This document shows positions 7,786 to 17,822 of a DNA stretch of 64,000 nucleotides, in pieces. The translations under genes and the position numbers were made by a program. The notes below the pieces were generated by a model. The model saw only the letters and a list, made by a program, of their open reading frames with translations. It made no database searches and had not been told where the DNA came from. Every line of letters begins with the position of its first letter. The stretch's first letter is position 1. The DNA comes from Actinoplanes sp. M2I2 (lineage in GTDB: Bacteria; Actinomycetota; Actinomycetes; Mycobacteriales; Micromonosporaceae), in assembly GCF_023544445.1 (NCBI RefSeq), contig NZ_JALPVJ010000002.1:558001-622000 (forward strand), given 5' to 3'.

Positions 7786-8188
7786 GAGTACCGCGGATCA
7801 CGTTCCCGAAACGTCCCCCGATCGGGTGGAACCGGCAGCGTTCGTCATGATCCTGCCACTGCTGGTGCGTGTTTGTCCCGAGTGGACCGCCGGCAGGCAA
7901 AGGCAGTCGAGCATGATGATCTTTCCGGCGCAGGGCGGCCCGATCGCCATCGCCCAAGGTGGATCATGCCTGCGAAGGTGTTCTCGGTGGGGGAAGCATC
8001 GACGGTGCGGATACTCCGGCTGCCGATAGGGGCGGCTCCGTCGGCCGTTCGGTCACGGAGTCCAGGAAGACTGCCGGTCGTCCGTCGTCCAGAACCGCGG
8101 TCGTCCCAGCCGGTGGCGGGGTCGGCAAGAGCCCTTGAGCCGCCGCGATCGGATCAGGCGCACTGTCTGCGCCCAGCCACCGACGAAA

Positions 8189-8220
8189 GCTCGAGGGTCC
8201 GGGAGCTCGAGGGTCCGGGA
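8189..8220. repeat. perfect 16-bp tandem duplication
   Basis: GCTCGAGGGTCCGGGA occurs twice head to tail (8189-8204, 8205-8220) without mismatch in non-coding sequence. Probably slippage; no function evident. Confidence 0.85.
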
Positions 8221-8679
8221 GGAAGCAGCCGTGGCCGGGCTCGTCGACCCGAACAAGTCCTGATCGCCGTCCTCGCCAGCAAGATCACGCCGACCGTCCC
8301 GTCTATCCGGCCGGCGTGGTCGTAGCCGTCGAGGACGTCACAGCGGCCGGCCGCGACTCCACTCGTGCTTCGCGGTGCGGTTCGCCGGTCAAGACCGCGG
8401 ATGACTCGGTGCAACCATGCCAATGGGTCGGGGCCGAAACCAGCGCTACTGTCGCCGACCAACCCATCGACTCGACCTCAGGGGAGACGTCTCCGCCGAG
8501 CCGGCTCGGGTGGCGGAAGAATCGCCGCTACTCCGTCCCCTCGGCAGAGCTGCCGCACACCGCGCCGCGGCGGGCGCCAAGCGGATGACCACGCGGCGTC
8601 TCCCAGGTCAGCCCCGTCGCGGACAAGATCAATGGCGGGCCGGAACGTTTATCGGCCGGGCATCGGGTACCGGTAGAGC

Positions 8680-8856
8680 ATGACAGTGACCATCCGTTGC
8701 GCGGACTTCAACAACGACTGCCCGGCCGAGTTCACGACGCCGCAGGAGGACGAGCTGCTGCAGCACGTCGAGCTGCACACGAAGGCCGTCCACCAGCCGA
8801 TGGAGTGGACCCCCGAGCTGGCCGAGGTCGTCAAGACCCACGTGAAGCAGGCCTGA
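8680..8856 (+). CDS. DUF1059 small protein
   Basis: 58 residues: begins MTVTIRCADFNNDCPAEFTT and continues with PQEDELLQHVELHTKAVHQP, the DUF1059 pattern (two cysteines spaced C-x7-C, then an E-E-L-hxxhxxHxxxxH helix). The family is widespread in actinobacteria and archaea, and its function is unknown; the Cys/His pairs suggest a small metal- or redox-linked domain, which is inference. Too short for most gene callers. It is a single gene with no close partner. Confidence 0.8.
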   Translation: MTVTIRCADFNNDCPAEFTTPQEDELLQHVELHTKAVHQPMEWTPELAEVVKTHVKQA

Positions 8857-8922
8857 ACCAGGCGGATCTCTCCTGAAGCCGCCGAGCCAAGGTGCTGCGA
8901 GACTTCAGGCAGCCAGATCGGC

Positions 8923-8972
8923 CCCGAGGTCGTCAGGAGCTACGTCCAGCAGGGCTTCAACCAGGGCAGATC
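8923..8972 (+). repeat. diverged duplicate of the 3' end of the DUF1059 gene
   Basis: Bases 8923-8972 align with 8821-8870 (end of the DUF1059 gene plus its first 3' bases): CCGAGGTCGTCA and CAACCAGG blocks recur in order, about 80 percent identical by eye. A third echo (ACCGAGGTCGT) follows near 8975. The frame is broken, so it is a decayed copy. The rest of 8857-9166 shows no gene. Confidence 0.55.
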
Positions 8973-9166
8973 AACACCGAGGTCGTAGCGGGGTGGGTGG
9001 TGCAGATCGCTGCTCACGCCGAGGGCCCGGGCGGGGCGAGCCGGCCGCTACGCGTCCGGAACGCTCACCCCACCCGGGCGACCTGCGTGCGTGGTCACGC
9101 CCGACTGATCCTGCGGATCAGACCAAGGCGACCGCGTGCGTAGTTGCACTCACGTGATGCTGTTGA

Positions 9167-9448
9167 TCAGAGCGAGGCGGCCGGCGGCTGGGTGTCCGGC
9201 GACTGGGCACCCGGTGACGCGCCGCCCGGTCCCGCCGAGCCGTCCTTCTCCGGGCAGTCCCACTGCGTCGCCGAGCCCGCCCCGGTGTCACTGCCCGGCG
9301 TGACGGCGCGGCCGTTGTCGACGGTGACCTGGACGGCCGGGTGCGTTCCCGTTTCCGACCCGGCGGCCAGGGCGGTCCCGCCGAAGCCGACCGCAACAGC
9401 GGCGGCGCCACCCGCGACCGCGAGACCGATGATGGTTCTGGTTCGCAT
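9167..9448 (-). CDS. small secreted protein, Pro/Gly/Ser-rich tail
   Basis: 93 residues from the ATG at 9448, preceded by GGGAG six bases upstream (a TTG two codons earlier is less likely). Residues 1-30 are a Sec signal peptide (MRTRTIIGLAVAGGAAAVAV then LAAGSE). The mature part is about 65 residues, with a valine-rich strand segment (HPAVQVTVDNGRAVTP), one cysteine in TQWDCPEKDG, and a low-complexity Gly/Pro/Ser tail. Similar small exported proteins with a DCPEK-type motif occur in actinomycetes; I know of no function. Confidence 0.65.
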   Translation of the reverse strand: MRTRTIIGLAVAGGAAAVAVGFGGTALAAGSETGTHPAVQVTVDNGRAVTPGSDTGAGSATQWDCPEKDGSAGPGGASPGAQSPDTQPPAASL

Positions 9449-9652
9449 GCTCAACTCCCGACTGCTTGGTTGTCCCGTGAAGACCAGACAACCAAGCAGG
9501 CCCGGAAATTGACCGAAGCGCCGCCGCCCGTCGGACAGCCCGGCGAGGACCCGGCCCGCCTGCCTGGCTCGTCCCTACTTGGCCGTCGCGTATCTGGTCG
9601 ACCCGACCGGGGACTGCTCGGGCGCTGCGCCAGAGTCTGCCGCCGTGGCCAA

Positions 9653-9742
9653 CCCTGTCAGCCGCGCTCACCCTGTCAGCCGCGCTCACCCTGTCAGCCG
9701 CGCTCGCCCTGTCAGCCGCGCTCGCCCTGTCAGCCGCGCTTG
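9653..9742. repeat. 18-bp minisatellite, five copies
   Basis: Five head-to-tail copies of CCCTGTCAGCCGCGCTCA, starting at 9653, 9671, 9689, 9707 and 9725. Copies 1-2 end in CA, 3-4 in CG, and copy 5 ends in TG. As 18 is a multiple of three, every frame stays open through it (PVSRAH on the plus strand), but no gene signals support translation. There are no spacers, so it is not a CRISPR. Confidence 0.9.
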
Positions 9743-10140
9743 CCACGACGGCAGTCGCGTCCCGGCAAAACTTCAGAAGCCGCTCTGATTTGCCGGGCTT
9801 GCCGTCGCTGTGAAGTCTTGTTCGCCGTGCTCCGCGACAGGGCGCGTTACTGGACGCGGCCCGCCGCAGGCCCACCATCGTGGAGATCGAAGCTGGGCCT
9901 CGACAATTTCAACCCGTAGACGTCCGCCCGAGGCGCACAGTGTCAGGCCGCAAAAAGCAGTGGCAAGCTGCATAAGAACCCACTCGGTCAAGCCGGTTGC
10001 GTCTGTCCGGTCCGCCGTAGCCGGCCGTGACCGGCCTACCGTGTCGCGGCCGGCTGGCACGGTAGGCCGGCAAGTCCAGCCCAAGTCGCCTTGTGGCCGG
10101 GAGCCACGCCCTGACTCCGACTTTGGCGGCAGCTGAGCAC

Positions 10141-10367
10141 CGGGTTGGACGGGTGCAGCCACGCCATGCCCCGGCCCCACTTCGAACAGCGGCCGAAGGG
10201 TAGGGCGGGTGCAGCTACGCCGTGGCCCAGCCCGGGCAGCAACAAACGGTCGGGTTGGACGGGTGGAGCCACCCCGTGACCCGGCCACGACTTCGGACAG
10301 CGGCCGACGGCCGGGTTGGACGGGTGCAGCCACGCCCGGCCCCGACTTCGAACAGCGGCGTGTTCGA
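10141..10367. repeat. degenerate tandem repeat of about 50-60 bp, four units
   Basis: Units begin near 10141, 10201, 10251 and 10311. Each has CGGGTTGGACGGGTGCAGCC (or a variant), then a CACGCC/CCCCGGCC segment and TTCGAACAGCGGCCG or a variant. Unit 2 is the most diverged. The array ends about 50 bp from the cellulase stop. Confidence 0.75.
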
Positions 10368-10417
10368 GAGGCGGAGCAGGGCCGCGGCGTGGCCGGCGGC
10401 TACTTCGCAGGCGTGCC

Positions 10418-12730
<2,313 letters not shown>

Positions 12731-12733
12731 TCA

Positions 12734-12761
12734 TCGTTACATGGGAGCGCTCCCAGCACAA
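12734..12761 (-). promoter_or_regulatory. promoter of the GH9 cellulase gene
   Basis: On the minus strand TTGTGC (12761-12756), a 16-base spacer and TAACGA (12739-12734), about 25 bases before the start codon. The whole spacer is the CebR palindrome plus two bases, so a bound repressor would cover the promoter core. Confidence 0.55.
12742..12755. promoter_or_regulatory. CebR-type operator
   Basis: TGGGAGCGCTCCCA, the perfect 14-bp palindrome bound by the LacI-family repressor CebR in Streptomyces and Thermobifida upstream of cellulase and cellobiose-uptake genes. It lies 33 bases upstream of the GH9 start. The cebR gene itself is not in this window. Confidence 0.9.
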
Positions 12762-12799
12762 TGACGACCAGCCGGGCCGTGCGCGCCGAGGGAATGCTG

Positions 12800-15382
12800 T
12801 CAGTCGAGCTCGGCGATCCGGGCCCGGATCCGGTCGGCTTCCACCGGGTCGAACTCGGCGTACGTGGCCAGAGCCCGCTCGTAGTGCCCGCGGGCCTCGC
12901 CGGGGGAGCCCAGCGTCCGGTGAGCCTCGGCGAGCCCCGCGTGGGCCTGCGCCTGCGGGGCGCGTACGCCGAGCTTGTCGGCCAGCGTGAGGGCGGCGGT
13001 GTGGTGGACCAGGGCGGCACCGGGTTGTCCGGCCGCGAGCGCGGCCGCGCCGAGGCCGTTGAGCACGTGGGTCTCCCCGTCCTGGTCGCCCAGCTCCCGG
13101 ACGATGACCAGCGCCTGCCGGTGGTGATCGAGGGCCTGGCCGGGCTGGTCGAGCCGGGTGTGCAGCATGCCGAGACTGTCCAGCACGGTGGCTTCGCCGG
13201 CCCGGCTGCGCACCTGGCGGAACAGGTCGAGCCCTTCGCGCAGGTGCTCGCCCGCCGCCTCGTACCGCCCCGAGGTGAGCTCCACGGCGCCCAGCGTGTT
13301 GAGCACGAAGGCGGCGCCGTGCCGGTCGCCGCTCTGCCGGGCCAGCGTCAGGGCGTCCTCGCAGTAGCCGATCGCCTCGGGGATGCGCCCGGCCCGGTCC
13401 ATGGCCATGCCCAGGACGTTGAGCGTCAGCGCTTCCCCCACCTGGTCGGCGGTCCGGCGGAACAGGGCCAGGGCCTCCTGCCAGTGCTCGATGGCGGTCC
13501 CGTAGTCGCCCGACCGGTCGGCCAGCATGCCCAGGTTGTGCCGGGCGACGGCCTGGCCGACCGGATCGCCGACCTGCCGGAACACCTCGAGGGCGGAGCG
13601 CAGCAGGTCGGCGCCGTGCTCGGTCTGTCCCATCCGCAGGTGCACGATGGCGATGCCGGTCAGGGCGTGCCCCTGCCCGGCCAGGTCGTCGCTGTCCCGG
13701 CTCGCGTCGAGGGCGTGGCCGTGCACGGTGAGCGCGTCGGTGTTGTCGGTGCCCTGCAGGTAGCGGTAGAGGGTGCGGGCGAGCCGGGTGGTGTGCCCGG
13801 GCCAGCCGTGCGCGGCCGTGTGCGCGGCCACGGCGACCAGCGTGGGACGTTCGAGGTCGAGCCAGGCCGAAGCCTTGTCCGGAGCGGACAGATCGGGAGC
13901 CGGCGTGCGGGTCGGCGTGATGTCCGGCCGGCGGTGGGCCTCGGCCGGGTGCAGCGTGTTCATGGCGGCCGCGGCGCCGGCCAGGTAGTGGTCGAAGAGC
14001 CGGGTCATCGCCTCGCGGCGCACCGGGGGAGCATCCTGGTCGCGCGCACGCGTGCCGGCGTAGGCGCGGACGAGGTCGTGGAACGTGTGCCGGCCCGGGC
14101 CGGCCGGCTGCAGCAGGTGATCGCGGCCGAGGCTGTCCAGGCCCGCCCGTGCGGCCGGCAGTTCGATGCCCGCGAGCGCCGCCGCCGCGTACACGTCGAA
14201 GTCCTGACCGGGGTGCAGGGCGGCCAGCCGGAAGAGCCGCTGCTGGTCGTGCGGGAGACCCTGGTACGACAGGTCCAGGGCCAGCTCGACGCCGCTGTCG
14301 AGGCGCCGGTCGCGGTGGCGTTCGTCGAGCCGGTCGGCGTGGTCGGTCAGCGTCCACCCCGGCGTACCGAGGATGTGACCGGCGATCAGGCTCAACGCCA
14401 GCGGCAGGTGACCGGCTCGCCGGGTGATCCGGGCCGGTGCCTCCGGATCCGTGCCGACGGGAACCCCCGGCAGCGTGCCGGCGAGGAAGGCCAGCGCCTC
14501 GGCCGGGGTGAACGCGTCGACGGTGAGCCGGGTGGCCGGCTCGAGCTCGGCCAGGCTGCGCCGGCTGGTGACCAGCGTGCGGCAGCCCGCGACGCCCGGC
14601 AGCAGCGGGCGCACCTGGTCGGCGGTGGACGCGTTGTCGAGCACCACCAGCGTCCGGCTGCCGGTGAGCCGCTCGCGGTAGGCGGCGACCCGGGCCGGCG
14701 GGTCGTGCGGGATCTCCTGGCCGGGCACGCCGAGCAGGCGGAGGAACCCGTCGAGCACGGCGTGCGGATCGGCCGGCGGCTGCGAGCTGTCCGGGTGGAA
14801 GCCCCGCAGGTTGACGAACAGCACCCGATCGACCGCGCCGTCGCGGATCAGCTGATGCCCGGCGTGGACGGCAAGCTGGGTCTTGCCCACGCCGGCCATC
14901 CCCTCGATCGCCGAGATCACGACCGCGCCGCCGTCGCGCAGGGCCCGGCGCAGCCGGTCGAGCTCGACGGACCGCCCGGTGAACCCGTCGAGGTCCCCCG
15001 GCAGGGTGTCCTGGACGCGGACCTGGGCCACCGCCTCGGTCTCCCCGTCGATCACCCGCAGGGCCTGGCGCCATTGGGTCACGTACCCCACGTCGGAGTG
15101 CAGGGCCTCGACCACCGCGATGACGAGATCGGGATTGAGGCGTCGCCGGCCGGGCGTGAAGATGCTCGCCACGGTCGACCGGCGGGTCAGTTCGCTCTCC
15201 GGTCGTCCCGCCGCGGTCCAGACCGCGTTCACCCGGTCCTTGATCATCTCGTACGAGGGGTCGCCCGCCCACACCTTGAGCAGCCGCAGCCGCTCGACCA
15301 GGTCGTCGAGCGTGGTCGCCCCGTCCGGGTCGGGCAGCGTGGCGAACGTGTCCGCGGTCGGTACCGGTTCCTGCGACGGCAT
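12800..15382 (-). CDS. NB-ARC ATPase with TPR repeats, putative regulator
   Basis: 860 residues. Residues 25-125 hold a region typical of actinobacterial NB-ARC regulators (WAGDPSYEMIKDRVNAVW, then RRRLNPDLVIAVVEAL), possibly a degenerate XRE-type HTH. The NB-ARC core follows, with Walker A GMAGVGKTQ (161-169), Walker B-like RTLVVLDNA (near 258), a GCRTLVTSR sensor and a GLPLAL-like GHLPLAL. From about residue 550 there are at least seven TPR-type helical repeats (for example RHNLGMLADRSGDYGTAIEHW). Such STAND ATPases switch on ligand or peptide binding through the TPRs and either control transcription or scaffold signalling. Start supported by TGGAG before the ATG. No clear SARP DNA-binding domain is present, unlike the gene at 55839. 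Confidence 0.85.
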   Translation of the reverse strand: MPSQEPVPTADTFATLPDPDGATTLDDLVERLRLLKVWAGDPSYEMIKDRVNAVWTAAGRPESELTRRSTVASIFTPGRRRLNPDLVIAVVEALHSDVGYVTQWRQALRVIDGETEAVAQVRVQDTLPGDLDGFTGRSVELDRLRRALRDGGAVVISAIEGMAGVGKTQLAVHAGHQLIRDGAVDRVLFVNLRGFHPDSSQPPADPHAVLDGFLRLLGVPGQEIPHDPPARVAAYRERLTGSRTLVVLDNASTADQVRPLLPGVAGCRTLVTSRRSLAELEPATRLTVDAFTPAEALAFLAGTLPGVPVGTDPEAPARITRRAGHLPLALSLIAGHILGTPGWTLTDHADRLDERHRDRRLDSGVELALDLSYQGLPHDQQRLFRLAALHPGQDFDVYAAAALAGIELPAARAGLDSLGRDHLLQPAGPGRHTFHDLVRAYAGTRARDQDAPPVRREAMTRLFDHYLAGAAAAMNTLHPAEAHRRPDITPTRTPAPDLSAPDKASAWLDLERPTLVAVAAHTAAHGWPGHTTRLARTLYRYLQGTDNTDALTVHGHALDASRDSDDLAGQGHALTGIAIVHLRMGQTEHGADLLRSALEVFRQVGDPVGQAVARHNLGMLADRSGDYGTAIEHWQEALALFRRTADQVGEALTLNVLGMAMDRAGRIPEAIGYCEDALTLARQSGDRHGAAFVLNTLGAVELTSGRYEAAGEHLREGLDLFRQVRSRAGEATVLDSLGMLHTRLDQPGQALDHHRQALVIVRELGDQDGETHVLNGLGAAALAAGQPGAALVHHTAALTLADKLGVRAPQAQAHAGLAEAHRTLGSPGEARGHYERALATYAEFDPVEADRIRARIAELD

Positions 15383-15745
15383 CGCTCACTCCAGGTATCG
15401 ACGGCTCGGACGACCGAGGCTAGGGCCTGTATCGATCACCGTCCAAATTCGTCCAGACTTCGCCCGCGCCGGGGTCGCGACGCCGAGACTCGGTGCCGAG
15501 CCTGCTCAACGACGAGCGACACTGGCCACGGGGGTCAAGGAGCCTCGCATCCTTGGTCGGCCAGTCCTCACGATCGGCCCCGTCGCTCAGCGACGGGGCC
15601 GTTCGCCTGTCCGTACCCCGCCGAGACGAGCGTTTACGCTGGTGAGAGCACGTCTCAGAAGTTGCGTCGATTTTTGCGTCGGTCGGCGCATGCTCCCCGG
15701 ATCGCCGGGTATCCGCCTCTCGCTCCCAACGAGAGGAACGGACGA
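15383..15745. other. divergent intergenic region
   Basis: Between the NB-ARC regulator (leftward) and the DUF4142 gene (rightward). It contains a strong hairpin at 15575-15601. AT-rich islands near 15640-15675 (GCGTTTACGCTGG, CGATTTTTGCG) are the likely promoter area of the DUF4142-sortase operon. No ORF with gene-like features. Confidence 0.5.
15575..15601. terminator. hairpin inside a divergent intergenic region
   Basis: Perfect 13-base arms (CGGCCCCGTCGCT and its complement) around one central base, so the real loop is the 3-5 innermost bases. It has terminator form, but no annotated gene ends here: both neighbours point away. It may end a small unannotated transcript or act as an attenuator for the DUF4142 operon 145 bp downstream. 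Confidence 0.5.
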
Positions 15746-16402
15746 ATGATGATCAAACGAGTCGCGCTGGCCCTCGGCCTGGCCGGGATGTTCCTGGTTC
15801 CCGCGACCGCGGCCCAGGCGGCACCCTCCGACCAGGACGCCGCCTACCTGCGGGCGGCGCACCAGTCGAACCTGGCCGAGATCGCCGGTGGCAAGCTGGC
15901 TCAGCAGAAGGGCGCGAGCGAGGAGGTCAAGGACCTCGGCGCCCGGTTCGTCGCCGACCACACCAAGCTGGACGCCGCCGTGCGGCAGACGGCTTCCCAG
16001 CTCGACGTCGACCTGCCCTCGGCCCCCAACGAGAAGCAGCAGGCGCTGGCCGCGCGCTACCAGGCCACGTCCGGCGACGACTTCGACGCGCTGTTCGTGT
16101 CGACGCAGATGGACGCCCACATGGCGGCCATGGCCAACGGCCAGAGGGAGATCGCCCGGGGCAACGACGCCGCGGCCAAGAAGAACGCGCGGGATGCCGC
16201 CCCGGTCATCGCTTCGCACCACGAGCTGCTCGACAACGCCGCGCGGGAGCTCGGCGTGCCCGCCAGCATCGGCACGGGGACCGGCGGCCAGGCCGCGGAC
16301 CGCACCTTCACGACTCCGGTCGTGGCGCTGCTCTCCCTGGGCGTCCTGCTGATGGTGGCCGCGGCGGTGCTGCTCCGGCGGCGCCGCCCGGTCCAGGCGT
16401 GA
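15746..16402 (+). CDS. exported DUF4142 (ferritin-like helical) protein with C-terminal membrane anchor
   Basis: 218 residues. Signal peptide 1-26 (ALALGLAGMFLVPATAAQA), then the four-helix DUF4142 domain (QDAAYLRAAHQSNLAEIAGG, DLGARFVADHTKLDAAVR, and late HHELLDNAARELG). The C-terminus has a transmembrane segment (VVALLSLGVLLMVAAAVLL) and an arginine-rich tail (RRRRP), like a sorting signal but without LPxTG. The next gene, overlapping by GTGA, is a class F sortase, so this is a plausible sortase substrate. The ATG at 15746 follows GAGAGGAAC; the next-codon ATG is equivalent. DUF4142 function is not established. Confidence 0.8.
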   Translation: MMIKRVALALGLAGMFLVPATAAQAAPSDQDAAYLRAAHQSNLAEIAGGKLAQQKGASEEVKDLGARFVADHTKLDAAVRQTASQLDVDLPSAPNEKQQALAARYQATSGDDFDALFVSTQMDAHMAAMANGQREIARGNDAAAKKNARDAAPVIASHHELLDNAARELGVPASIGTGTGGQAADRTFTTPVVALLSLGVLLMVAAAVLLRRRRPVQA

Positions 16403-17067
16403 CCCACGCCGTAGCCGGCGGCCGGCGCGCGGCGGGCTGGGCGGCTCTCGCCGCCGGCCTGTCGGCGTCGGTCGCCGGCGTGGCCCTGGCCGTCCACTCG
16501 GGACGGCAGGTCGACGACGCCGGCGCGGTGCCCGCCGCGGCCGCCGTCAGCGCCGCGCCCGCGCCGGCGCCGGTGTCCTCGGCGCCCGCCGCCCGGCGCA
16601 GCCCGGCGGCGTCGGTGCCGGCTGCTCCGGCATGGGCCGCCCCGGCCGGCGTGACGATCGGCAAGCTCAAGGTCGACGCCCCGGTCCAGGCCGTCGGGGT
16701 GCGGCCCGACCGCTCGCTCGCCGTGCCCGACGACCCCTCCCGGCTGGGCTGGTGGATCGGGTCGGCGACGCCCGGCTCGCCGCGCGGGACGGTCGTGATC
16801 GCCGGTCACGTGGACACCGCCGAGGACGGCCCCGGCGCCCTGTTCCGGCTGGAGACGCTGCCGCTGGGGGCGACGATCGAGGTCCGGGCCGGCGACCGCG
16901 TCGTCGCGTACCGGGCGGTGGCGCGACGCAGCTACGCCAAGCAGCGACTGCCCGCCGATCTCTTCGCGCCCGGCACCGCGCCGCGTCTAGCTCTGGTCAC
17001 GTGCGGCGGAACGTTCCACAACGGCGTCTACAGCCACAACGTCGTCGTCTACGCCGAGCCGGTCTGA
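16399..17067 (+). CDS. class F sortase
   Basis: 222 residues. N-terminal membrane anchor about residues 10-32, an Ala/Pro-rich stalk to about residue 85, then the sortase beta-barrel with catalytic His in VVIAGHVDTA and Cys in LALVTCGGTF. Class F sortases are short, stand-alone transpeptidases of actinobacteria with few known substrates. It overlaps the DUF4142 gene by four bases, indicating coupled expression with its probable substrate. The last 81 bases are antisense to the 3' end of the convergent GNAT gene. A second class F sortase is at 29204. Confidence 0.88.
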   Translation: MTHAVAGGRRAAGWAALAAGLSASVAGVALAVHSGRQVDDAGAVPAAAAVSAAPAPAPVSSAPAARRSPAASVPAAPAWAAPAGVTIGKLKVDAPVQAVGVRPDRSLAVPDDPSRLGWWIGSATPGSPRGTVVIAGHVDTAEDGPGALFRLETLPLGATIEVRAGDRVVAYRAVARRSYAKQRLPADLFAPGTAPRLALVTCGGTFHNGVYSHNVVVYAEPV

Positions 17068-17607
17068 CCCGTCGCGGCCCTGGGAAAGGGCGATCCAGTA
17101 ACGCTTCATCGTGCCCAGCTCGGTGTCGCGGACGTCCTCCAGCACCCCGCCCCGGCGCTCGATCGTGCGCGCCGACGCCACGTTGCCCACCTTGCAGGTG
17201 ACCAGCACCCGGTCCAGCCCGAGCCGGCGCGCCTCGCTCAGCATCTCGCCGAGCGCCCACGAGGCCAGCCCGCGCCGGCGGGCCGACGGCCGGACGCTGT
17301 AGCCGATGTGCCCACCGGCGTCCAGCAGCAGCGCGTTCAGCTCGTGCCGTAGCGCGATCGACCCGAGCACCCGGTCGTCCTCGACCACCCACCGATAGGT
17401 GCAGTGCACCCAGCCCTCCGCGGGGACCACCGCCGGGTCCTCCTCGCCGGTCAGCTTGTCGACCCAGGCCGCGAAGCCGGGCCCGGAGTCGACCTCGTCG
17501 GCGGGCCGCAACCCGGCGCCGTCCTGATGAACGCCGCGGCCGAAGTCGTCCCGGCACTCCAGCCAGCCGGCGTGCAGCCGGGTCGTCGGTCTGATCAGCT
17601 CGGGCAT
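16987..17607 (-). CDS. GNAT-family N-acetyltransferase
   Basis: 206 residues from the ATG at 17607. The acetyl-CoA-binding motif is clear: HIGYSVRPSARRRGLASWAL (strand beta-4 with the R/Q-x-x-G-x-A loop), followed by GLDRVLVTCKVGNVASARTI and ERRGG, typical of GNAT motif B. It resembles small-molecule acetyltransferases of the YhhY/predicted-acetyltransferase type; the substrate is unknown. The C-terminal 27 codons lie antisense to the sortase gene, so the two convergent transcripts overlap by 81 bp. Confidence 0.85.
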   Translation of the reverse strand: MPELIRPTTRLHAGWLECRDDFGRGVHQDGAGLRPADEVDSGPGFAAWVDKLTGEEDPAVVPAEGWVHCTYRWVVEDDRVLGSIALRHELNALLLDAGGHIGYSVRPSARRRGLASWALGEMLSEARRLGLDRVLVTCKVGNVASARTIERRGGVLEDVRDTELGTMKRYWIALSQGRDGSDRLGVDDDVVAVDAVVERSAARDQS

Positions 17608-17822
17608 GCGGCCGATGATATCGCCGCGATCGCCCTGGCCGCGGCGTAGCGGGAGTACCGGATCGTCCTGCTGCCGCTCGGGCCGGCCTGCCGCGACTCC
17701 GAAGGCCTGTTGTCCGCGCGCCAGCCAGAAAGTCCGGCCGCCGCAGCGGCGCATCCGGCCGGTCCGCGCTGGCGTCGATGAACTACCCTGACCTCGGCGT
17801 TCGGGCGGGGGAGGGCGGGCCG

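Larger units (their letters stand above)
7718..8679. other. 960-bp region with no supported gene
   Basis: Open frames exist on both strands but none has a ribosome site, steady codon pattern or recognisable protein; all look like chance frames in GC-rich DNA. The region holds the 26-bp and 16-bp tandem repeats listed separately. It lies beside the decayed dehydrogenase locus, so it may be degraded sequence of former genes, but I cannot identify any parent. Confidence 0.55.
9449..10417. other. repeat-rich 970-bp intergenic region downstream of the cellulase gene
   Basis: No supported gene. It contains the 18-bp minisatellite (9653-9742) and the degenerate 60-bp array (10141-10367). The frames running through both arrays are open mainly because the repeats are GC-rich. 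No terminator hairpin typical of this genome is visible after the cellulase stop at 10418; the repeated segments may serve that role. Confidence 0.5.

Noticed and set aside
7765..8325. 186-codon plus-strand ORF in the 960-bp gap
   Set aside because: No family, no ribosome site, Arg/Ser-rich composition, and it runs through the 16-bp tandem repeat.
9653..9742. CRISPR-like appearance of the regularly repeated 18-bp units
   Set aside because: No spacers between repeats and no cas genes; it is a contiguous tandem repeat.
9579..9788. 69-codon ORF through the 18-bp minisatellite (PVSRAH repeats)
   Set aside because: No ribosome site, no signal peptide, and every frame through this array is open, so openness is not evidence.
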